Made by a program: the position numbers and the translations under genes. The notes under the pieces are model-generated. The model saw only the letters and a program-made list of their open reading frames with translations. It was not told where the DNA came from and did no database searches. This document shows positions 22,476-30,029 of a stretch of DNA of 31,798 bases, in pieces. Position 1 is the first letter of the stretch. Each line of letters begins with the position of its first letter. Source of the DNA: JAIRTY01 sp050257395 (GTDB taxonomy: Bacteria > Actinomycetota > Actinomycetes > Streptosporangiales > Streptosporangiaceae); contig JBLMWU010000027.1 in the NCBI GenBank assembly GCA_050257395.1, positions 1 through 31,798 of the forward strand, in the 5' to 3' direction.

Positions 22476-22937
22476 GTGAGCCTTTTCTCTGTCCCGCACG
22501 CCCTGTCCCGGGCCAGCCGGGTGACATGGGGCGGTACCGCGGCGAGGTACATCGTCACGCTCGTCTGCGCGGCCAGCGCGGGTGTCCACGCCGCGCTCAT
22601 CGGGCCGCACCTGGCCGAGGGCGGCCTGCCGCTGGGCGGCGCCTTTGCCGTGGCCGCGCTGCTGCTGGCGGCGTCCGCGCTCGCGGTGCGGCAGCCCCGG
22701 CACGACGCCTGGGCGCCGCTGGCCGCGGCCGGGGTGCTGGCCCTGACCGCGGCCGCCTACCTGCTCTCGCGCACCGCCGGCATCCCGCTGCTGATCCCGG
22801 CCGCGGAGCACTTCGACGTGCTCGGGGCCGTGACCACGGCCGCCGAGCTGGCCGGCGCCATCACCGGCGCCGCGCTGGCGTCGGTCCACGCACTGACGCC
22901 GCCGACCCTGCCTCCGTCAGGAAAGGACAATCCATGA
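22476..22937 (+). CDS. Four-helix membrane protein (153 aa)
   Basis: Four hydrophobic segments at about 22-44, 50-70, 79-101 and 115-138, joined by short loops; His residues lie near the first and last segments (AGVHAALIGPHL, AAEHFDVLG). Similar small integral membrane proteins occur in actinobacteria, often beside the exported protein encoded next; function unknown. Its stop overlaps the next start by 4 bases (CCATGA), so both are made together. It is divergent from the sigma operon, which may control it. Confidence 0.8.
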   Translation: MSLFSVPHALSRASRVTWGGTAARYIVTLVCAASAGVHAALIGPHLAEGGLPLGGAFAVAALLLAASALAVRQPRHDAWAPLAAAGVLALTAAAYLLSRTAGIPLLIPAAEHFDVLGAVTTAAELAGAITGAALASVHALTPPTLPPSGKDNP

Positions 22938-23635
22938 GCCCGACCCTTACCGCCCGGCGGCGCCCGGTGCCGCTGGCTGTCGCGGTGGTCATCGCGGTCC
23001 TCGCCGGGCTGCTCACCTTCACGCTGCCGTCCGGCCCGGCGCACGCGGCCGGCCATGCCGGGCATTCCCACGGGCGGGTGACGGGGCTGCCGACCGCCCG
23101 GCAGGTGGCGTTCCACGATGCCATGCGCAAGCTCTGGGAAGACCACGTCACCTGGACCCGGCTGGCGATCGTCACCTTCGCGGCCAAGACCCAGGGCTTT
23201 GACGCCACCGCGACCCGGCTGCTGCAGAACCAGACCGACATCGGCAACGCGATCGCGCCGTTCTACGGCACGGCGGCCGGGGACAAGCTGAGCGCGCTGC
23301 TGCACGACCACATCACCATCGCCGTCAAGATCATGCAGGACGTCAGGGCCAGCGACAGCTCGGCCCTGGCCCAGGACGAGGCGAGGTGGTACGCCAACGC
23401 GAACGACATCGCCGACTTCCTGCACGCGGCGAACCCGCGGTTCTGGCCGGACGCCACCCTGCGGGCCGCCATGAAGGAGCACCTCGACCAGACCCTGGCC
23501 GAGGCGAGCGATGAGCTGGCCGGCCACTACGCCGCCAGCGTGAGCGACTACGAGGCCATCCACCTGCACATTCTTGCCATGGCCGATCTGCTCAGCTCTG
23601 GCATCATGCACCAGTCCCCTGCCCGCTTCCGCTGA
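22934..23635 (+). CDS. Exported helical protein, uncharacterised LWEDHVTWTR family
   Basis: 233 aa with a signal peptide: Arg-rich start, hydrophobic core 12-31, and predicted cleavage after AHA (36-38). The mature part begins His-rich (AGHAGHSHG) and is all-helical: FHDAMRKLWEDHVTWTRLAI, LLQNQTDIGNAIAPFYG, LLHDHITIAVKIMQ, WYANANDIADFLHAANPRFW, LHILAMADLLSSGI. I recall the same pattern in bacillar and clostridial proteins that databases sometimes mislabel as glycosyltransferase or acetylglutamate kinase; no function is established. His/Asp/Glu on facing helices could bind a metal, which is speculation. GGAAAGGA precedes the ATG, which overlaps the upstream stop. Confidence 0.85.
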   Translation: MSPTLTARRRPVPLAVAVVIAVLAGLLTFTLPSGPAHAAGHAGHSHGRVTGLPTARQVAFHDAMRKLWEDHVTWTRLAIVTFAAKTQGFDATATRLLQNQTDIGNAIAPFYGTAAGDKLSALLHDHITIAVKIMQDVRASDSSALAQDEARWYANANDIADFLHAANPRFWPDATLRAAMKEHLDQTLAEASDELAGHYAASVSDYEAIHLHILAMADLLSSGIMHQSPARFR

Positions 23636-23645
23636 CCACGGGCCC

Positions 23646-23686
23646 CCTGCCGGGCGGGCGGCGCCACGGCTGGCCCGCCCGGCAGG
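23646..23686. terminator. Strong bidirectional terminator
   Basis: CCTGCCGGGCGGGC and GCCCGCCCGGCAGG form a perfect 14-bp stem with a 13-base loop between convergent genes ending at 23635 and 23694. Confidence 0.8.
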
Positions 23687-23693
23687 ACACCAG

Positions 23694-24395
23694 CTATGCG
23701 GCTCTCGTCCTGGCCCGCCACAGGCTCGCCGCCAGCACGGCCAGGCCAGCGGCAAGGACCAGGCCATGGGCAATGCGGGCGGGCGGCGGCAGGAAGAACT
23801 GGGGCAGGAAGAGCACGAAGCCCACCGCGAACACGACGCCGCCGTAGCGGGGCAGAACACGGGATCGCCAGATCGCGACGGCGGCGAGCACCGAACCGAT
23901 CGCCAGCAGCACCAGGCCGGCCCCGAACATGGTGATGGCCAGCGGCTGGTAGCGCACCGCCTGGATCAGGCTCAGCAGGTTGTTCGCATGCTGGCTGGCG
24001 ATGGCGTGCAGGCCGAAGTCCTCGGCACCGTAGTACGGCAGGGTCAGCCCGGCCCCGGCCCAGGCGACCACGGTCGCGGTCTGCGCCAGCGACCCCGGCC
24101 GGGTATCCGCCAGCGCCCCGCGGACCGCCAGCAGGCCCAGCGGTACCAGGACGAAGCCGAGCATCGCGAAGAAATGGGAGGCAACCCAGGCCGGGGAGCT
24201 CATCGAGGCGGTGGCGCCGGCCACGGCCGACTCATCGTGCCAGGGCCGGAGCAAGGGATAGAGCGCGAACAGGATGCCTGCCGCGGCGAGGGACACCGCG
24301 CCCAGGCGGCCGCCGGCCGCGGCCGGTCCCCTCCCGGGCGGGCTGCTGGAAGCGGCGCCGGCAGTGCCAGGGCCCGCGATAACTCTCGGCGGCAT
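23694..24395 (-). CDS. Multi-pass membrane protein (233 aa), unknown function
   Basis: A Gly/Pro/Ala-rich cytoplasmic start (residues 1-28) followed by about six hydrophobic segments (LGAVSLAAAGILFALYPLL; ASHFFAMLGFVLVPLGLLAV; TATVVAWAGAGLTLPYYGAEDFG; ITMFGAGLVLLAIGSVLAAVA; YGGVVFAVGFVLFLPQFFL; LVLAAGLAVLAASLW). I cannot name the family; similar proteins are commonly controlled by TetR regulators in actinobacteria. The ATG at 24395 is chosen because GAAGGGA lies about 8 bases upstream; an in-frame start at 24455 would extend the protein into the operator region. Three TetR-type dyads cover the promoter. Confidence 0.75.
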   Translation of the reverse strand: MPPRVIAGPGTAGAASSSPPGRGPAAAGGRLGAVSLAAAGILFALYPLLRPWHDESAVAGATASMSSPAWVASHFFAMLGFVLVPLGLLAVRGALADTRPGSLAQTATVVAWAGAGLTLPYYGAEDFGLHAIASQHANNLLSLIQAVRYQPLAITMFGAGLVLLAIGSVLAAVAIWRSRVLPRYGGVVFAVGFVLFLPQFFLPPPARIAHGLVLAAGLAVLAASLWRARTRAA

Positions 24396-24416
24396 CTTCT
24401 GGTTCCCTTCGTGATG

Positions 24417-24479
24417 GAGCACTGCTCTCGACATAGAACAGTGTTTCAGCATCACTTCTCACAGTCAAGAGCACTGCTC
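24417..24479. promoter_or_regulatory. Three TetR-type operator dyads
   Basis: GAGCACTGCTC (24417-24427 and 24469-24479) is a perfect odd dyad found twice, and GAACAGTGTTT (24436-24446) is a degenerate third copy. Site 3 overlaps the -35, site 2 the -10 and site 1 lies downstream, as expected of repression. Confidence 0.7.
24440..24468 (-). promoter_or_regulatory. Promoter of the membrane-protein gene
   Basis: On the minus strand TTGACT (24463-24468) and AACACT (24440-24445) are separated by 17 bases. The -10 is poor (no initial T) but keeps A2 and T6; both hexamers lie within operator dyads. Confidence 0.5.
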
Positions 24480-24621
24480 TCGAATGTGAGCCTCCATCCG
24501 CCAGGATGACGGCAACCGCGCAGGTCAGGGAGGAATCCAGGCCGGGAAATGCCCGCCAGCCGGGTGTCCACCACAGCGCCTGCACCCCAAAGCCCGGCCG
24601 GCCACAGAGGAACGAGGCGAA

Positions 24622-24654
24622 GGCGGGCCGGCCCGGGTCTCCCGGTCCGGCGGG
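24622..24654 (-). terminator. GC-rich hairpin after the DUF2469 gene
   Basis: CCGGACCGGG and CCCGGGCCGG on the minus strand pair with one mismatch around an AGA loop, beginning right after the stop. Confidence 0.45.
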
Positions 24655-24969
24655 CTACTTGGGGTCGGGCAGCTCGAAGTCGCTCTGCGCCAGTTCCTCG
24701 ACGTTGACGTCCTTGAACGTGACGACCCGGACATTCTTCACGAACCGGGCGGGGCGATACATGTCCCAGACCCAGGCATCCTGCATGACGACCTCGAAGT
24801 AGACCTCACCGTTCTCGGAGGAATGCACCTTCAGATCCACCTGATTGGTGAGGTAGAACCGGCGCTCAGTCTCGACCACATGGGTGAACAGCCCCACCAC
24901 GTCCCGGTACTCGCGGTAGAGCTGGAGCTCCATCTCGGTCTCGTACTTTTCGAGGTCCTCCGCGCTCAT
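24655..24969 (-). CDS. DUF2469-family protein
   Basis: 104 aa, highly conserved throughout actinobacteria: MSAEDLEKYETEMELQLYREYRDVVGLFTHVVETERRFYLTNQVDL, then EVVMQDAWVWDMYRPARFVKNVRVVTFKDVNVEEL. Function is unknown, although it is nearly always encoded just after rnhB. GGAGGGGAG precedes the ATG, which overlaps the rnhB stop by 4 bases. Soluble, no membrane helix. Confidence 0.95.
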   Translation of the reverse strand: MSAEDLEKYETEMELQLYREYRDVVGLFTHVVETERRFYLTNQVDLKVHSSENGEVYFEVVMQDAWVWDMYRPARFVKNVRVVTFKDVNVEELAQSDFELPDPK

Positions 24970-25706
24970 GGTCTCCCCTCCGATCCGCCAGCGGGAGCAT
25001 CGGCCCGGATGAGATCCACCATAGGTGATTCCAGCCGGCCAGGCTGGTTCCGGACCGCGATGTCCACGTTCACGAAGGAGCGGCGGTGCTGTGGGCAGGG
25101 CCCGTGGTCCGCCAGCGCCCGCGTGTGCCCCCGGGTGACGTACCCCTTGTGCCGGGCGAAGCCGTACTCCGGGTACCGGGTATGCAGGTCGCGCATCAGC
25201 CGGTCCCTGGTCACCTTGGCCACCACCGAGGCCGCGGCCATGCAGGCGGCGACCTCGTCGCCCTTCCACATCGCCAGTGACGGTACCCCCAGGCCGCGCA
25301 CGGGGAACCCGTCCGTCAGCACGTAGGCCGGCCGGTGGGTCAGGCCCGCCAGGGCCCGCCGCATGCCCATGATGTTGCACACGTGCAGCCCGGTCCGGTC
25401 GATCTCGCCGGGCGGGATGATGACCACGTGCCAGTCCAGGGCGAAGGTCACCACCTCGTCGTAGGCCTCCTCCCGGGCCGCCGCGGTGAGCGCCTTGGAA
25501 TCGGCGACCCGGCTGAGCTTGCGCAGGCTGCTCTCTTCCAGCACCACCGCCGCCACCACCAGCGGGCCTGCGCAGGCCCCCCGGCCCGCTTCGTCGATGC
25601 CCGCGACCGGCGACAGGCCGGCCCGGGCCAGCACCCGCTCGTACCCGGCTAGGCCCGCCCCGCGCCGCGGCGTGTAGCCGACGGGGCGCTCGGCAACTGC
25701 CAGCAT
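24966..25706 (-). CDS. rnhB: Ribonuclease HII
   Basis: RNase HII removes ribonucleotides from DNA and RNA primers. 246 aa with the catalytic DE pair in AGIDEAGRGACAGPLVVAAVV (Asp38-Glu39 region), VLTDGFP for the third acidic residue, and KGDEVAACMAAASVVAKVTRDR. The C-terminal RRSFVNVDIAVRN tail is typical of the actinobacterial subgroup. ATG with AGGTGAGG upstream, 4 bases after the lepB stop. Confidence 0.96.
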   Translation of the reverse strand: MLAVAERPVGYTPRRGAGLAGYERVLARAGLSPVAGIDEAGRGACAGPLVVAAVVLEESSLRKLSRVADSKALTAAAREEAYDEVVTFALDWHVVIIPPGEIDRTGLHVCNIMGMRRALAGLTHRPAYVLTDGFPVRGLGVPSLAMWKGDEVAACMAAASVVAKVTRDRLMRDLHTRYPEYGFARHKGYVTRGHTRALADHGPCPQHRRSFVNVDIAVRNQPGRLESPMVDLIRADAPAGGSEGRP

Positions 25707-25710
25707 GGCC

Positions 25711-26919
25711 TCACCTGCGCCCGGGCCCGGGCCGCCCGCGCCCCGGACCGCTCACGTCCCGTCCCGGGCCTGCCCGGCCCCGTGCCGGGCCTGCCGGGCC
25801 TGCCGGGGCCCGCTCCCGGTCTGCTGAGCCCCGTCCCGGGCCGCCCGCGCCCCGGGAACGGGCCCGCGCCCTGGCCGCCCGCGCGCGGGCGGACCGCCAC
25901 CCGCGGGCCAGGCCCCTGGCCGCCGGGCCGCGCAGCCGGCGCTGCAGCCAGGTCAGCGGCACCGCTCCCGCGAAGCCCAGCGCCAGCGGCGCGAGCGGGG
26001 CGCTGGGCCGTACCGGGATCCCCGGCCCGGCCAGCGCGGCCGCCCCGGCGGTCCCGGCCGCCGGCGCCTGCCCGGCGGCTGACAGTTTCGGCTGCTGGAA
26101 CGTGGCCGGGATGGACAGCACCCGCCAGCGGCTGACCGGCCACACGATCACGAACGCCCGGCCCACCACCTTGTCCTTCGGGATGGAGCCGCCGCCCGGG
26201 TCGCCCATGTGGAGGCGGGAGTCATAGGACACGCTGCGGTGGTCGCCCATCACCCACAGGTTGCCCGGCGGCACGGTCGCGTGGAAGTGGGTGACGGAGG
26301 GGGAGTCACCCGGGTACAGGTAGGGCTTCTCGCTCAGCGGCACGCCGTTGACGGTGACCTGGCCGTGCGCGTTGCAGCAGGCCACGTGGTCACCGGGGAT
26401 GCCGATGACCCGCTTGATGTAGTCGTGCACGCCGGGGGCGGTGCCGAACAGCCCGGTGATCGAGTCCCACAGGCGCTGGAGCGGCGGGGTGGGCGCCAGC
26501 GGCGCCGGGTCCCAGGAGCCTTCCCCGTTGAAGACCACGACGTCGCCGCGGTGGACCGGCCGGAAGTCGTAGACCAGCTTGTTGACCAGCACCTTGTCGC
26601 CGATGAGGAGGGTGTCCTCCATCGACCCGGACGGGATGAAGAACGCCTGCACGATGAACGTCTTGATGAGCAGCGCGAGGATCAGCGCGAAGATCACCAG
26701 CAGCGGGAGTTCCACCCACCACGAGCGGGTCTTGCGGCGCTTCCCCCTGGCGTGCCCCCTCAGCCCGGTCGGTGGCCCCGCCCGGCGCGACGTTCCCGTG
26801 CCGCTGCCCTCCCCGTTATGCCCCGCAAGCGGGCCCGGGCGGCGCTCTGAGTGCCGTGGCAGGCCGTTCCCGCCCGCAAGAGGCAGCCGCTGCTCACGCG
26901 TGCCCCACTCGTCGTCCAT
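25711..26919 (-). CDS. lepB: Signal peptidase I with Arg/Gly/Pro C-terminal extension
   Basis: LepB cleaves secreted-protein signal peptides on the outer face of the membrane. 402 aa: a 65-residue cytoplasmic leader, a membrane helix (about 69-88), catalytic Ser99 (FFIPSGSM) and Lys169 (DYIKRVIG), then MGDHRSVSYDSR and GRAFVIVWPV boxes. A second hydrophobic segment (about 302-322, PLAPLALGFAGAVPLTWL) is followed by an 80-residue Arg/Ala/Gly/Pro tail that lacks family resemblance; it may be a real extension or reflect a frameshift in the GC-rich region. ATG start by position; its ribosome site is weak. Confidence 0.92.
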   Translation of the reverse strand: MDDEWGTREQRLPLAGGNGLPRHSERRPGPLAGHNGEGSGTGTSRRAGPPTGLRGHARGKRRKTRSWWVELPLLVIFALILALLIKTFIVQAFFIPSGSMEDTLLIGDKVLVNKLVYDFRPVHRGDVVVFNGEGSWDPAPLAPTPPLQRLWDSITGLFGTAPGVHDYIKRVIGIPGDHVACCNAHGQVTVNGVPLSEKPYLYPGDSPSVTHFHATVPPGNLWVMGDHRSVSYDSRLHMGDPGGGSIPKDKVVGRAFVIVWPVSRWRVLSIPATFQQPKLSAAGQAPAAGTAGAAALAGPGIPVRPSAPLAPLALGFAGAVPLTWLQRRLRGPAARGLARGWRSARARAARARARSRGAGGPGRGSADRERAPAGPAGPARGRAGPGRDVSGPGRGRPGPGRR

Positions 26920-26983
26920 CGCGTCTGAGCCTAGGCCATGTCCCCCGGCGCTGTCCGATCGGCGGGCCGTGGCCCGGCCGCCG

Positions 26984-27340
26984 TCAGCGGGCGGGCTCGC
27001 GACGCTCGCGGATACGGGCGGCCTTGCCGCGCAGCTCGCGCAGATAGTACAGCTTGGCCCGGCGGACCCGGCCGCGGGTCACCACCTCGATCTTGTCGAT
27101 GGAGGGGCTGTGCACCGGGAAGGTCCGCTCGACGCCCACGCCGTAGCTGATCTTGCGTACGGTGAACGTCTCCCGGATGCCCCCGCCCTGGCGCCGGATG
27201 ACGACGCCCTGGAAGACCTGGATACGGGACCGGCTGCCCTCAACCACCCGGACGTGGACCTTCAGCGTGTCCCCGGGGCGGAAGTCGGGGACGTCTGAGC
27301 GGATCTGGGCCTGCTCCAGGTCGGCGATCGCGGTGTGCAT
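26984..27340 (-). CDS. rplS: Large ribosomal subunit protein L19
   Basis: L19 sits at the interface of the ribosomal subunits. 118 aa beginning MHTAIADLEQAQIRSDVPDFRPGD, then VEGSRSRIQVFQGVVIRRQG, ETFTVRKISYGVGVERTFPVHSP and RRAKLYYLRELRGKAARIRERR, all canonical. The ATG at 27340 is set by homology; the frame stays open upstream. A 141-base leader separates it from trmD and contains alternative hairpins. Confidence 0.97.
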   Translation of the reverse strand: MHTAIADLEQAQIRSDVPDFRPGDTLKVHVRVVEGSRSRIQVFQGVVIRRQGGGIRETFTVRKISYGVGVERTFPVHSPSIDKIEVVTRGRVRRAKLYYLRELRGKAARIRERREPAR

Positions 27341-27452
27341 GACGGCGTTCCTCAGTCCATCCATACGCGCGCAGAGGCTCACACGCGTGGCGTCGGTCTT
27401 AGCGGTCTCTCCCGGTGCGGATGCTGTCCGCGGCCATCAGGAAGTGCGCCCG

Positions 27453-27476
27453 GCAGGTAAACCTGCTTGCAAGCAG
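27453..27476 (-). promoter_or_regulatory. Two mutually exclusive hairpins in the trmD-rplS gap
   Basis: GCAGGTAAACCTGC (27453-27466) and CTGCTTGCAAGCAG (27463-27476) are both perfect dyads sharing four bases (63-66). In the rplS leader RNA only one can form at a time, as in attenuators. Could also be a partial terminator after trmD. Confidence 0.45.
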
Positions 27477-27481
27477 CCCTC

Positions 27482-28285
27482 TTAGTGTGCCATACCTTCG
27501 CGGTGGTCCGGACACCCGGCGTCGGCGAGCACCTGCCGGTCCCGGTCGTCCAGCGCCCCGGCGGACAGCGCCGCGACCAGATCGGGCCTGGTCGCGGCGG
27601 TCCGGCGGAGTGCCTCGTCCCGCCGCCAGCGGGCGATCGCCGCGTGGTCGCCGGACAGCAGGACTTCCGGCACCTCGTGCCCGCGCCACACTCGCGGCCT
27701 GGTGTAGACCGGGCCTTCCAGCAGGCCGCTCATGGGCCCGCCGCCGCCGCCGAACGAGTCGTCCGCCGCGGAGCCCTCGTTGCCCATCACGCCGGGGATC
27801 AGCCGGGCGATCGCGTCGATCATGACCAGGGTGGCGGGCTCGCCGCCGGACAGCACGTAGTCACCGACGCTGACCTCGTCCACGGTCATCCGGGACCGCG
27901 CCTCGGTGACCACGCGCGCGTCGATTCCCTCGTACCGCCCGCAGGCGAAGATCAGATGAGGGGAACGGGCGAGGCCAGCCGCGGCCGCCTGCCGGAACGG
28001 GATGCCCGACGGGGTGGGGACCACCAGCCTCGGGCCGGCCCCGCCGTCCGCCGGAGCGGCCCCCGCGATGGCGTCGATGGCCTCGCCCCACGGGCCGGGC
28101 GCCATCACCATCCCGGGGCCGCCGCCGAACGGCGCGTCATCCACGGTGCGGTGCCGGTCGTGCGCCCAGTCCCGCAGGTCGTGCACGGTCAGGGTGAGCA
28201 GGCCCCGGTCGGCGGCCTTCCCGAGCAGCGACAGCCGCAGCGGGCCGAAGTAGTCCGGGAAGATGGTGATGATGTCGATCCGCAC
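27482..28285 (-). CDS. trmD: tRNA (guanine-37-N1) methyltransferase
   Basis: TrmD methylates G37 of tRNAs to prevent frameshifting. 267 aa: DIITIFPDYFGPLRLSLLGKA, DDAPFGGGPGMVM, CGRYEGIDARV, and the knotted SAM site SVGDYVLSGGEPATLVMIDAIARLIPGVMGN, with GPVYTRPRVWRGHEVPEVLLSGDH toward the C-terminus. GTG start 7 bases after the rimM stop. Confidence 0.97.
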   Translation of the reverse strand: MRIDIITIFPDYFGPLRLSLLGKAADRGLLTLTVHDLRDWAHDRHRTVDDAPFGGGPGMVMAPGPWGEAIDAIAGAAPADGGAGPRLVVPTPSGIPFRQAAAAGLARSPHLIFACGRYEGIDARVVTEARSRMTVDEVSVGDYVLSGGEPATLVMIDAIARLIPGVMGNEGSAADDSFGGGGGPMSGLLEGPVYTRPRVWRGHEVPEVLLSGDHAAIARWRRDEALRRTAATRPDLVAALSAGALDDRDRQVLADAGCPDHREGMAH

Positions 28286-28292
28286 CGGCGGC

Positions 28293-28832
28293 TCACCCCC
28301 GGCCGGACGGGCCGGCCCGCAGGTCGAGCAGGCCGGGCGGCGGATCGATGACCAGCCGCCCGGCGGCCAGGTCGACCTCCACCGCGATCGCCGCCACGAA
28401 CGGCACCAGCAGCTCGCCGTCCTCCCGGCCGGCGGCGGGCTCGATGATCAGCAGGTCCTGCCCGGGGTGCGCGACATCGGTCACGGTGCCGACCGGCTCG
28501 CCCGCGGTGGTGACCACCCGCAGGCCGATCAGCTGCTGGTCATGGAACTCGTCCGGGTCCGCGGGCGCGGGCACATCCGCGGAGTCCACGGTCAGCCAGG
28601 TCCCGCGGAGCAGCTCAGCCTGGTTCCGGTCGGCCACCCCGGCGAAGGACACCAGCAGCCGGCCCGAGTGCCAGCGCGCTGACGCGACGGTCAGCGGGCC
28701 GGCCCCGGGCGGATCCGTGGCGAGCACGCTGCCGCTGGCGAACCGCTCGTCCGGGTCGTCGGTGCGCACGTCCACGGCGACTTCCCCGCGGATCCCGTGC
28801 GGGCGGATGACCCGCCCCACCGCCAGCTGCAT
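28293..28832 (-). CDS. rimM: Ribosome maturation factor RimM
   Basis: RimM assists 30S head assembly around protein S19. 179 aa: QLAVGRVIRPHGIRGEVAVDVRTDDPDERF opens the RimM domain; a PRC-barrel follows (DEFHDQQLIGLRVVTTAGEPVGTVTDV, ELLVPFVAAIAVEVDLAAGRLVIDPPPGLLDL). Order and lengths are normal. It lies between khpA and trmD. Confidence 0.96.
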   Translation of the reverse strand: MQLAVGRVIRPHGIRGEVAVDVRTDDPDERFASGSVLATDPPGAGPLTVASARWHSGRLLVSFAGVADRNQAELLRGTWLTVDSADVPAPADPDEFHDQQLIGLRVVTTAGEPVGTVTDVAHPGQDLLIIEPAAGREDGELLVPFVAAIAVEVDLAAGRLVIDPPPGLLDLRAGPSGRG

Positions 28833-28904
28833 GATCAGCAGCCAGGGCGCGGCCCGCGGTTCCCCGCTGCTGTGTCCCGGCGGCGGGGTCCCGCGAGCGG
28901 TGCC

Positions 28905-29147
28905 CTAGCGGACCTCATCGACGTCCAGCAGGTCGACCCGGACGTACCGGCCGCGGGCCAGCCCGCCGATGACGGTCCGCAGCGCCCGCGCCGTCCGGCC
29001 GCCGCGGCCGATGACCTTGCCCAGGTCGTCGGGGTGCACGCGCACCTCAAGCACCCGCCCGCGGCGCAGCCCGTGGCTGGCCACACTGACATCGTCGGGA
29101 TGTTCCACGATGCCCTTCACGAGGTGCTCAAGAGCCTCCTCGAGCAC
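28905..29147 (-). CDS. khpA: KH-domain RNA-binding protein KhpA
   Basis: 80 aa: LEEALEHLVKGIVEHPDDVSV then EVRVHPDDLGKVIGRGGRTARALRTVIG, with the KH loop GRGG. Partners with KhpB in other bacteria and binds many RNAs. Conserved between rpsP and rimM. The GTG at 29147 starts one base after the rpsP stop (TGA-C-GTG). Confidence 0.95.
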   Translation of the reverse strand: MLEEALEHLVKGIVEHPDDVSVASHGLRRGRVLEVRVHPDDLGKVIGRGGRTARALRTVIGGLARGRYVRVDLLDVDEVR

Positions 29148-29148
29148 G

Positions 29149-29811
29149 TCAGGCTCCGCTCTCCTGCTCCGCGGCGGCGTCGCCGGCCTCGGCAGCCCCG
29201 GCCCCGGCAGCCTCGTCCTTGACCTCGGCCTTGACCTCGGCCTTGACCGGCTCGGCCTTGGCCTCGGCCTTGGCTTCCGCCTTGGGCTCCGCCTCGGCCT
29301 TGGGCTCAGCCTCGGCCTTGGGCTCAGCCTTGGCCTTGCCGCCGCCGGAGCGGCCGCCGGGCTTGCCGGCCGCCTTGCCCTTGCCCGCGTCGGCCTTGGC
29401 TTCCGCCTTGGCCGGCTCTTCCTTGGCGGCGGTCTTGCGGCCGCCCTTGGCCTTGGTCTCGCCGGCGGTGAGGGTCTCGGCCACCGCGGCGGCGAAGGCC
29501 TCCTTCTTGTCCGCCTTGGCGGGTGCGGTCCTGAGGGTCCCCTCGGCGCCGGGCAGGCCCTTGAACTTCTGCCAGTCGCCGGTGACCTCGAGCAGCTTGC
29601 GGACCGGGTCGGTGGGCTGCGCCCCCACGGACAGCCAGTGCTGGGCACGCTCGGAGTCGACCTCGATCAGCGAGGGCTCCTGCTTGGGGTGGTACTTGCC
29701 GATCTCCTCGATCGCGCGCCCGTCCCGCTTGGTGCGGGCGTCGGCGACGATGATCCGGTAGTACGGCGCACGGATCTTGCCCATGCGCTTGAGCTTGATC
29801 TTGACAGCCAC
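29149..29811 (-). CDS. rpsP: Small ribosomal subunit protein S16 with long Lys/Ala/Glu tail
   Basis: Residues 1-85 are normal S16 (MAVKIKLKRMGKIRAPYYRIIVADARTKRDGRAIEEIGKYHP, VGAQPTDPVRKLLEVTGDWQKF). The usual length is 80-150; this one runs to 220 aa with a charged low-complexity tail of AEPKAE and related repeats and a GGR/GGGK patch. The GTG start is fixed by the family. Tail may contact rRNA or be disordered. Confidence 0.97.
   Translation of the reverse strand: MAVKIKLKRMGKIRAPYYRIIVADARTKRDGRAIEEIGKYHPKQEPSLIEVDSERAQHWLSVGAQPTDPVRKLLEVTGDWQKFKGLPGAEGTLRTAPAKADKKEAFAAAVAETLTAGETKAKGGRKTAAKEEPAKAEAKADAGKGKAAGKPGGRSGGGKAKAEPKAEAEPKAEAEPKAEAKAEAKAEPVKAEVKAEVKDEAAGAGAAEAGDAAAEQESGA
29236..29335 (-). 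repeat. Tandem repeats in the rpsP tail
   Basis: Near-perfect 12- and 18-bp units (plus-strand GCCTCGGCCTTG and GGGCTCAGCCTCGGCCTT) encode KAE(A/P) repeats. Confidence 0.75.
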
Positions 29812-29944
29812 GGCTGGGTCTTTTCTCCCATGAAGCTCGGTTCGGGTGACGGCTGCGCGGGTGGGGGCCAGCGCCGCAACCCGGCTGGGCCCGGGTCAGC
29901 GAACGGAGAGAGGGCGCCGCGAACCCTGGGCGGTGAACCCCATC

Positions 29945-29950
29945 ATTCTG
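29945..29950 (-). promoter_or_regulatory. Candidate -10 for rpsP
   Basis: CAGAAT on the minus strand, within TCTGGCAGAATG, about 135 bases before the rpsP start. A sequence like this lies upstream of rpsP in other actinomycetes as I recall; a TTGATT lies upstream but at the wrong spacing. Confidence 0.3.
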
Positions 29951-30000
29951 CCAGACCCGCGCACCTGAGGCGTAATCAACGCCCCGCCCCGCGCACCACC

Positions 30001-30019
30001 CCCGGGCAGCCGCCCCGGG
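30001..30019 (-). terminator. Short GC hairpin after ffh
   Basis: CCCGGG repeated around a 7-base loop, about 10 bases past the ffh stop at 30030. Weak, since no U-tract. Confidence 0.35.
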
Positions 30020-30029
30020 CCGGTGACGG

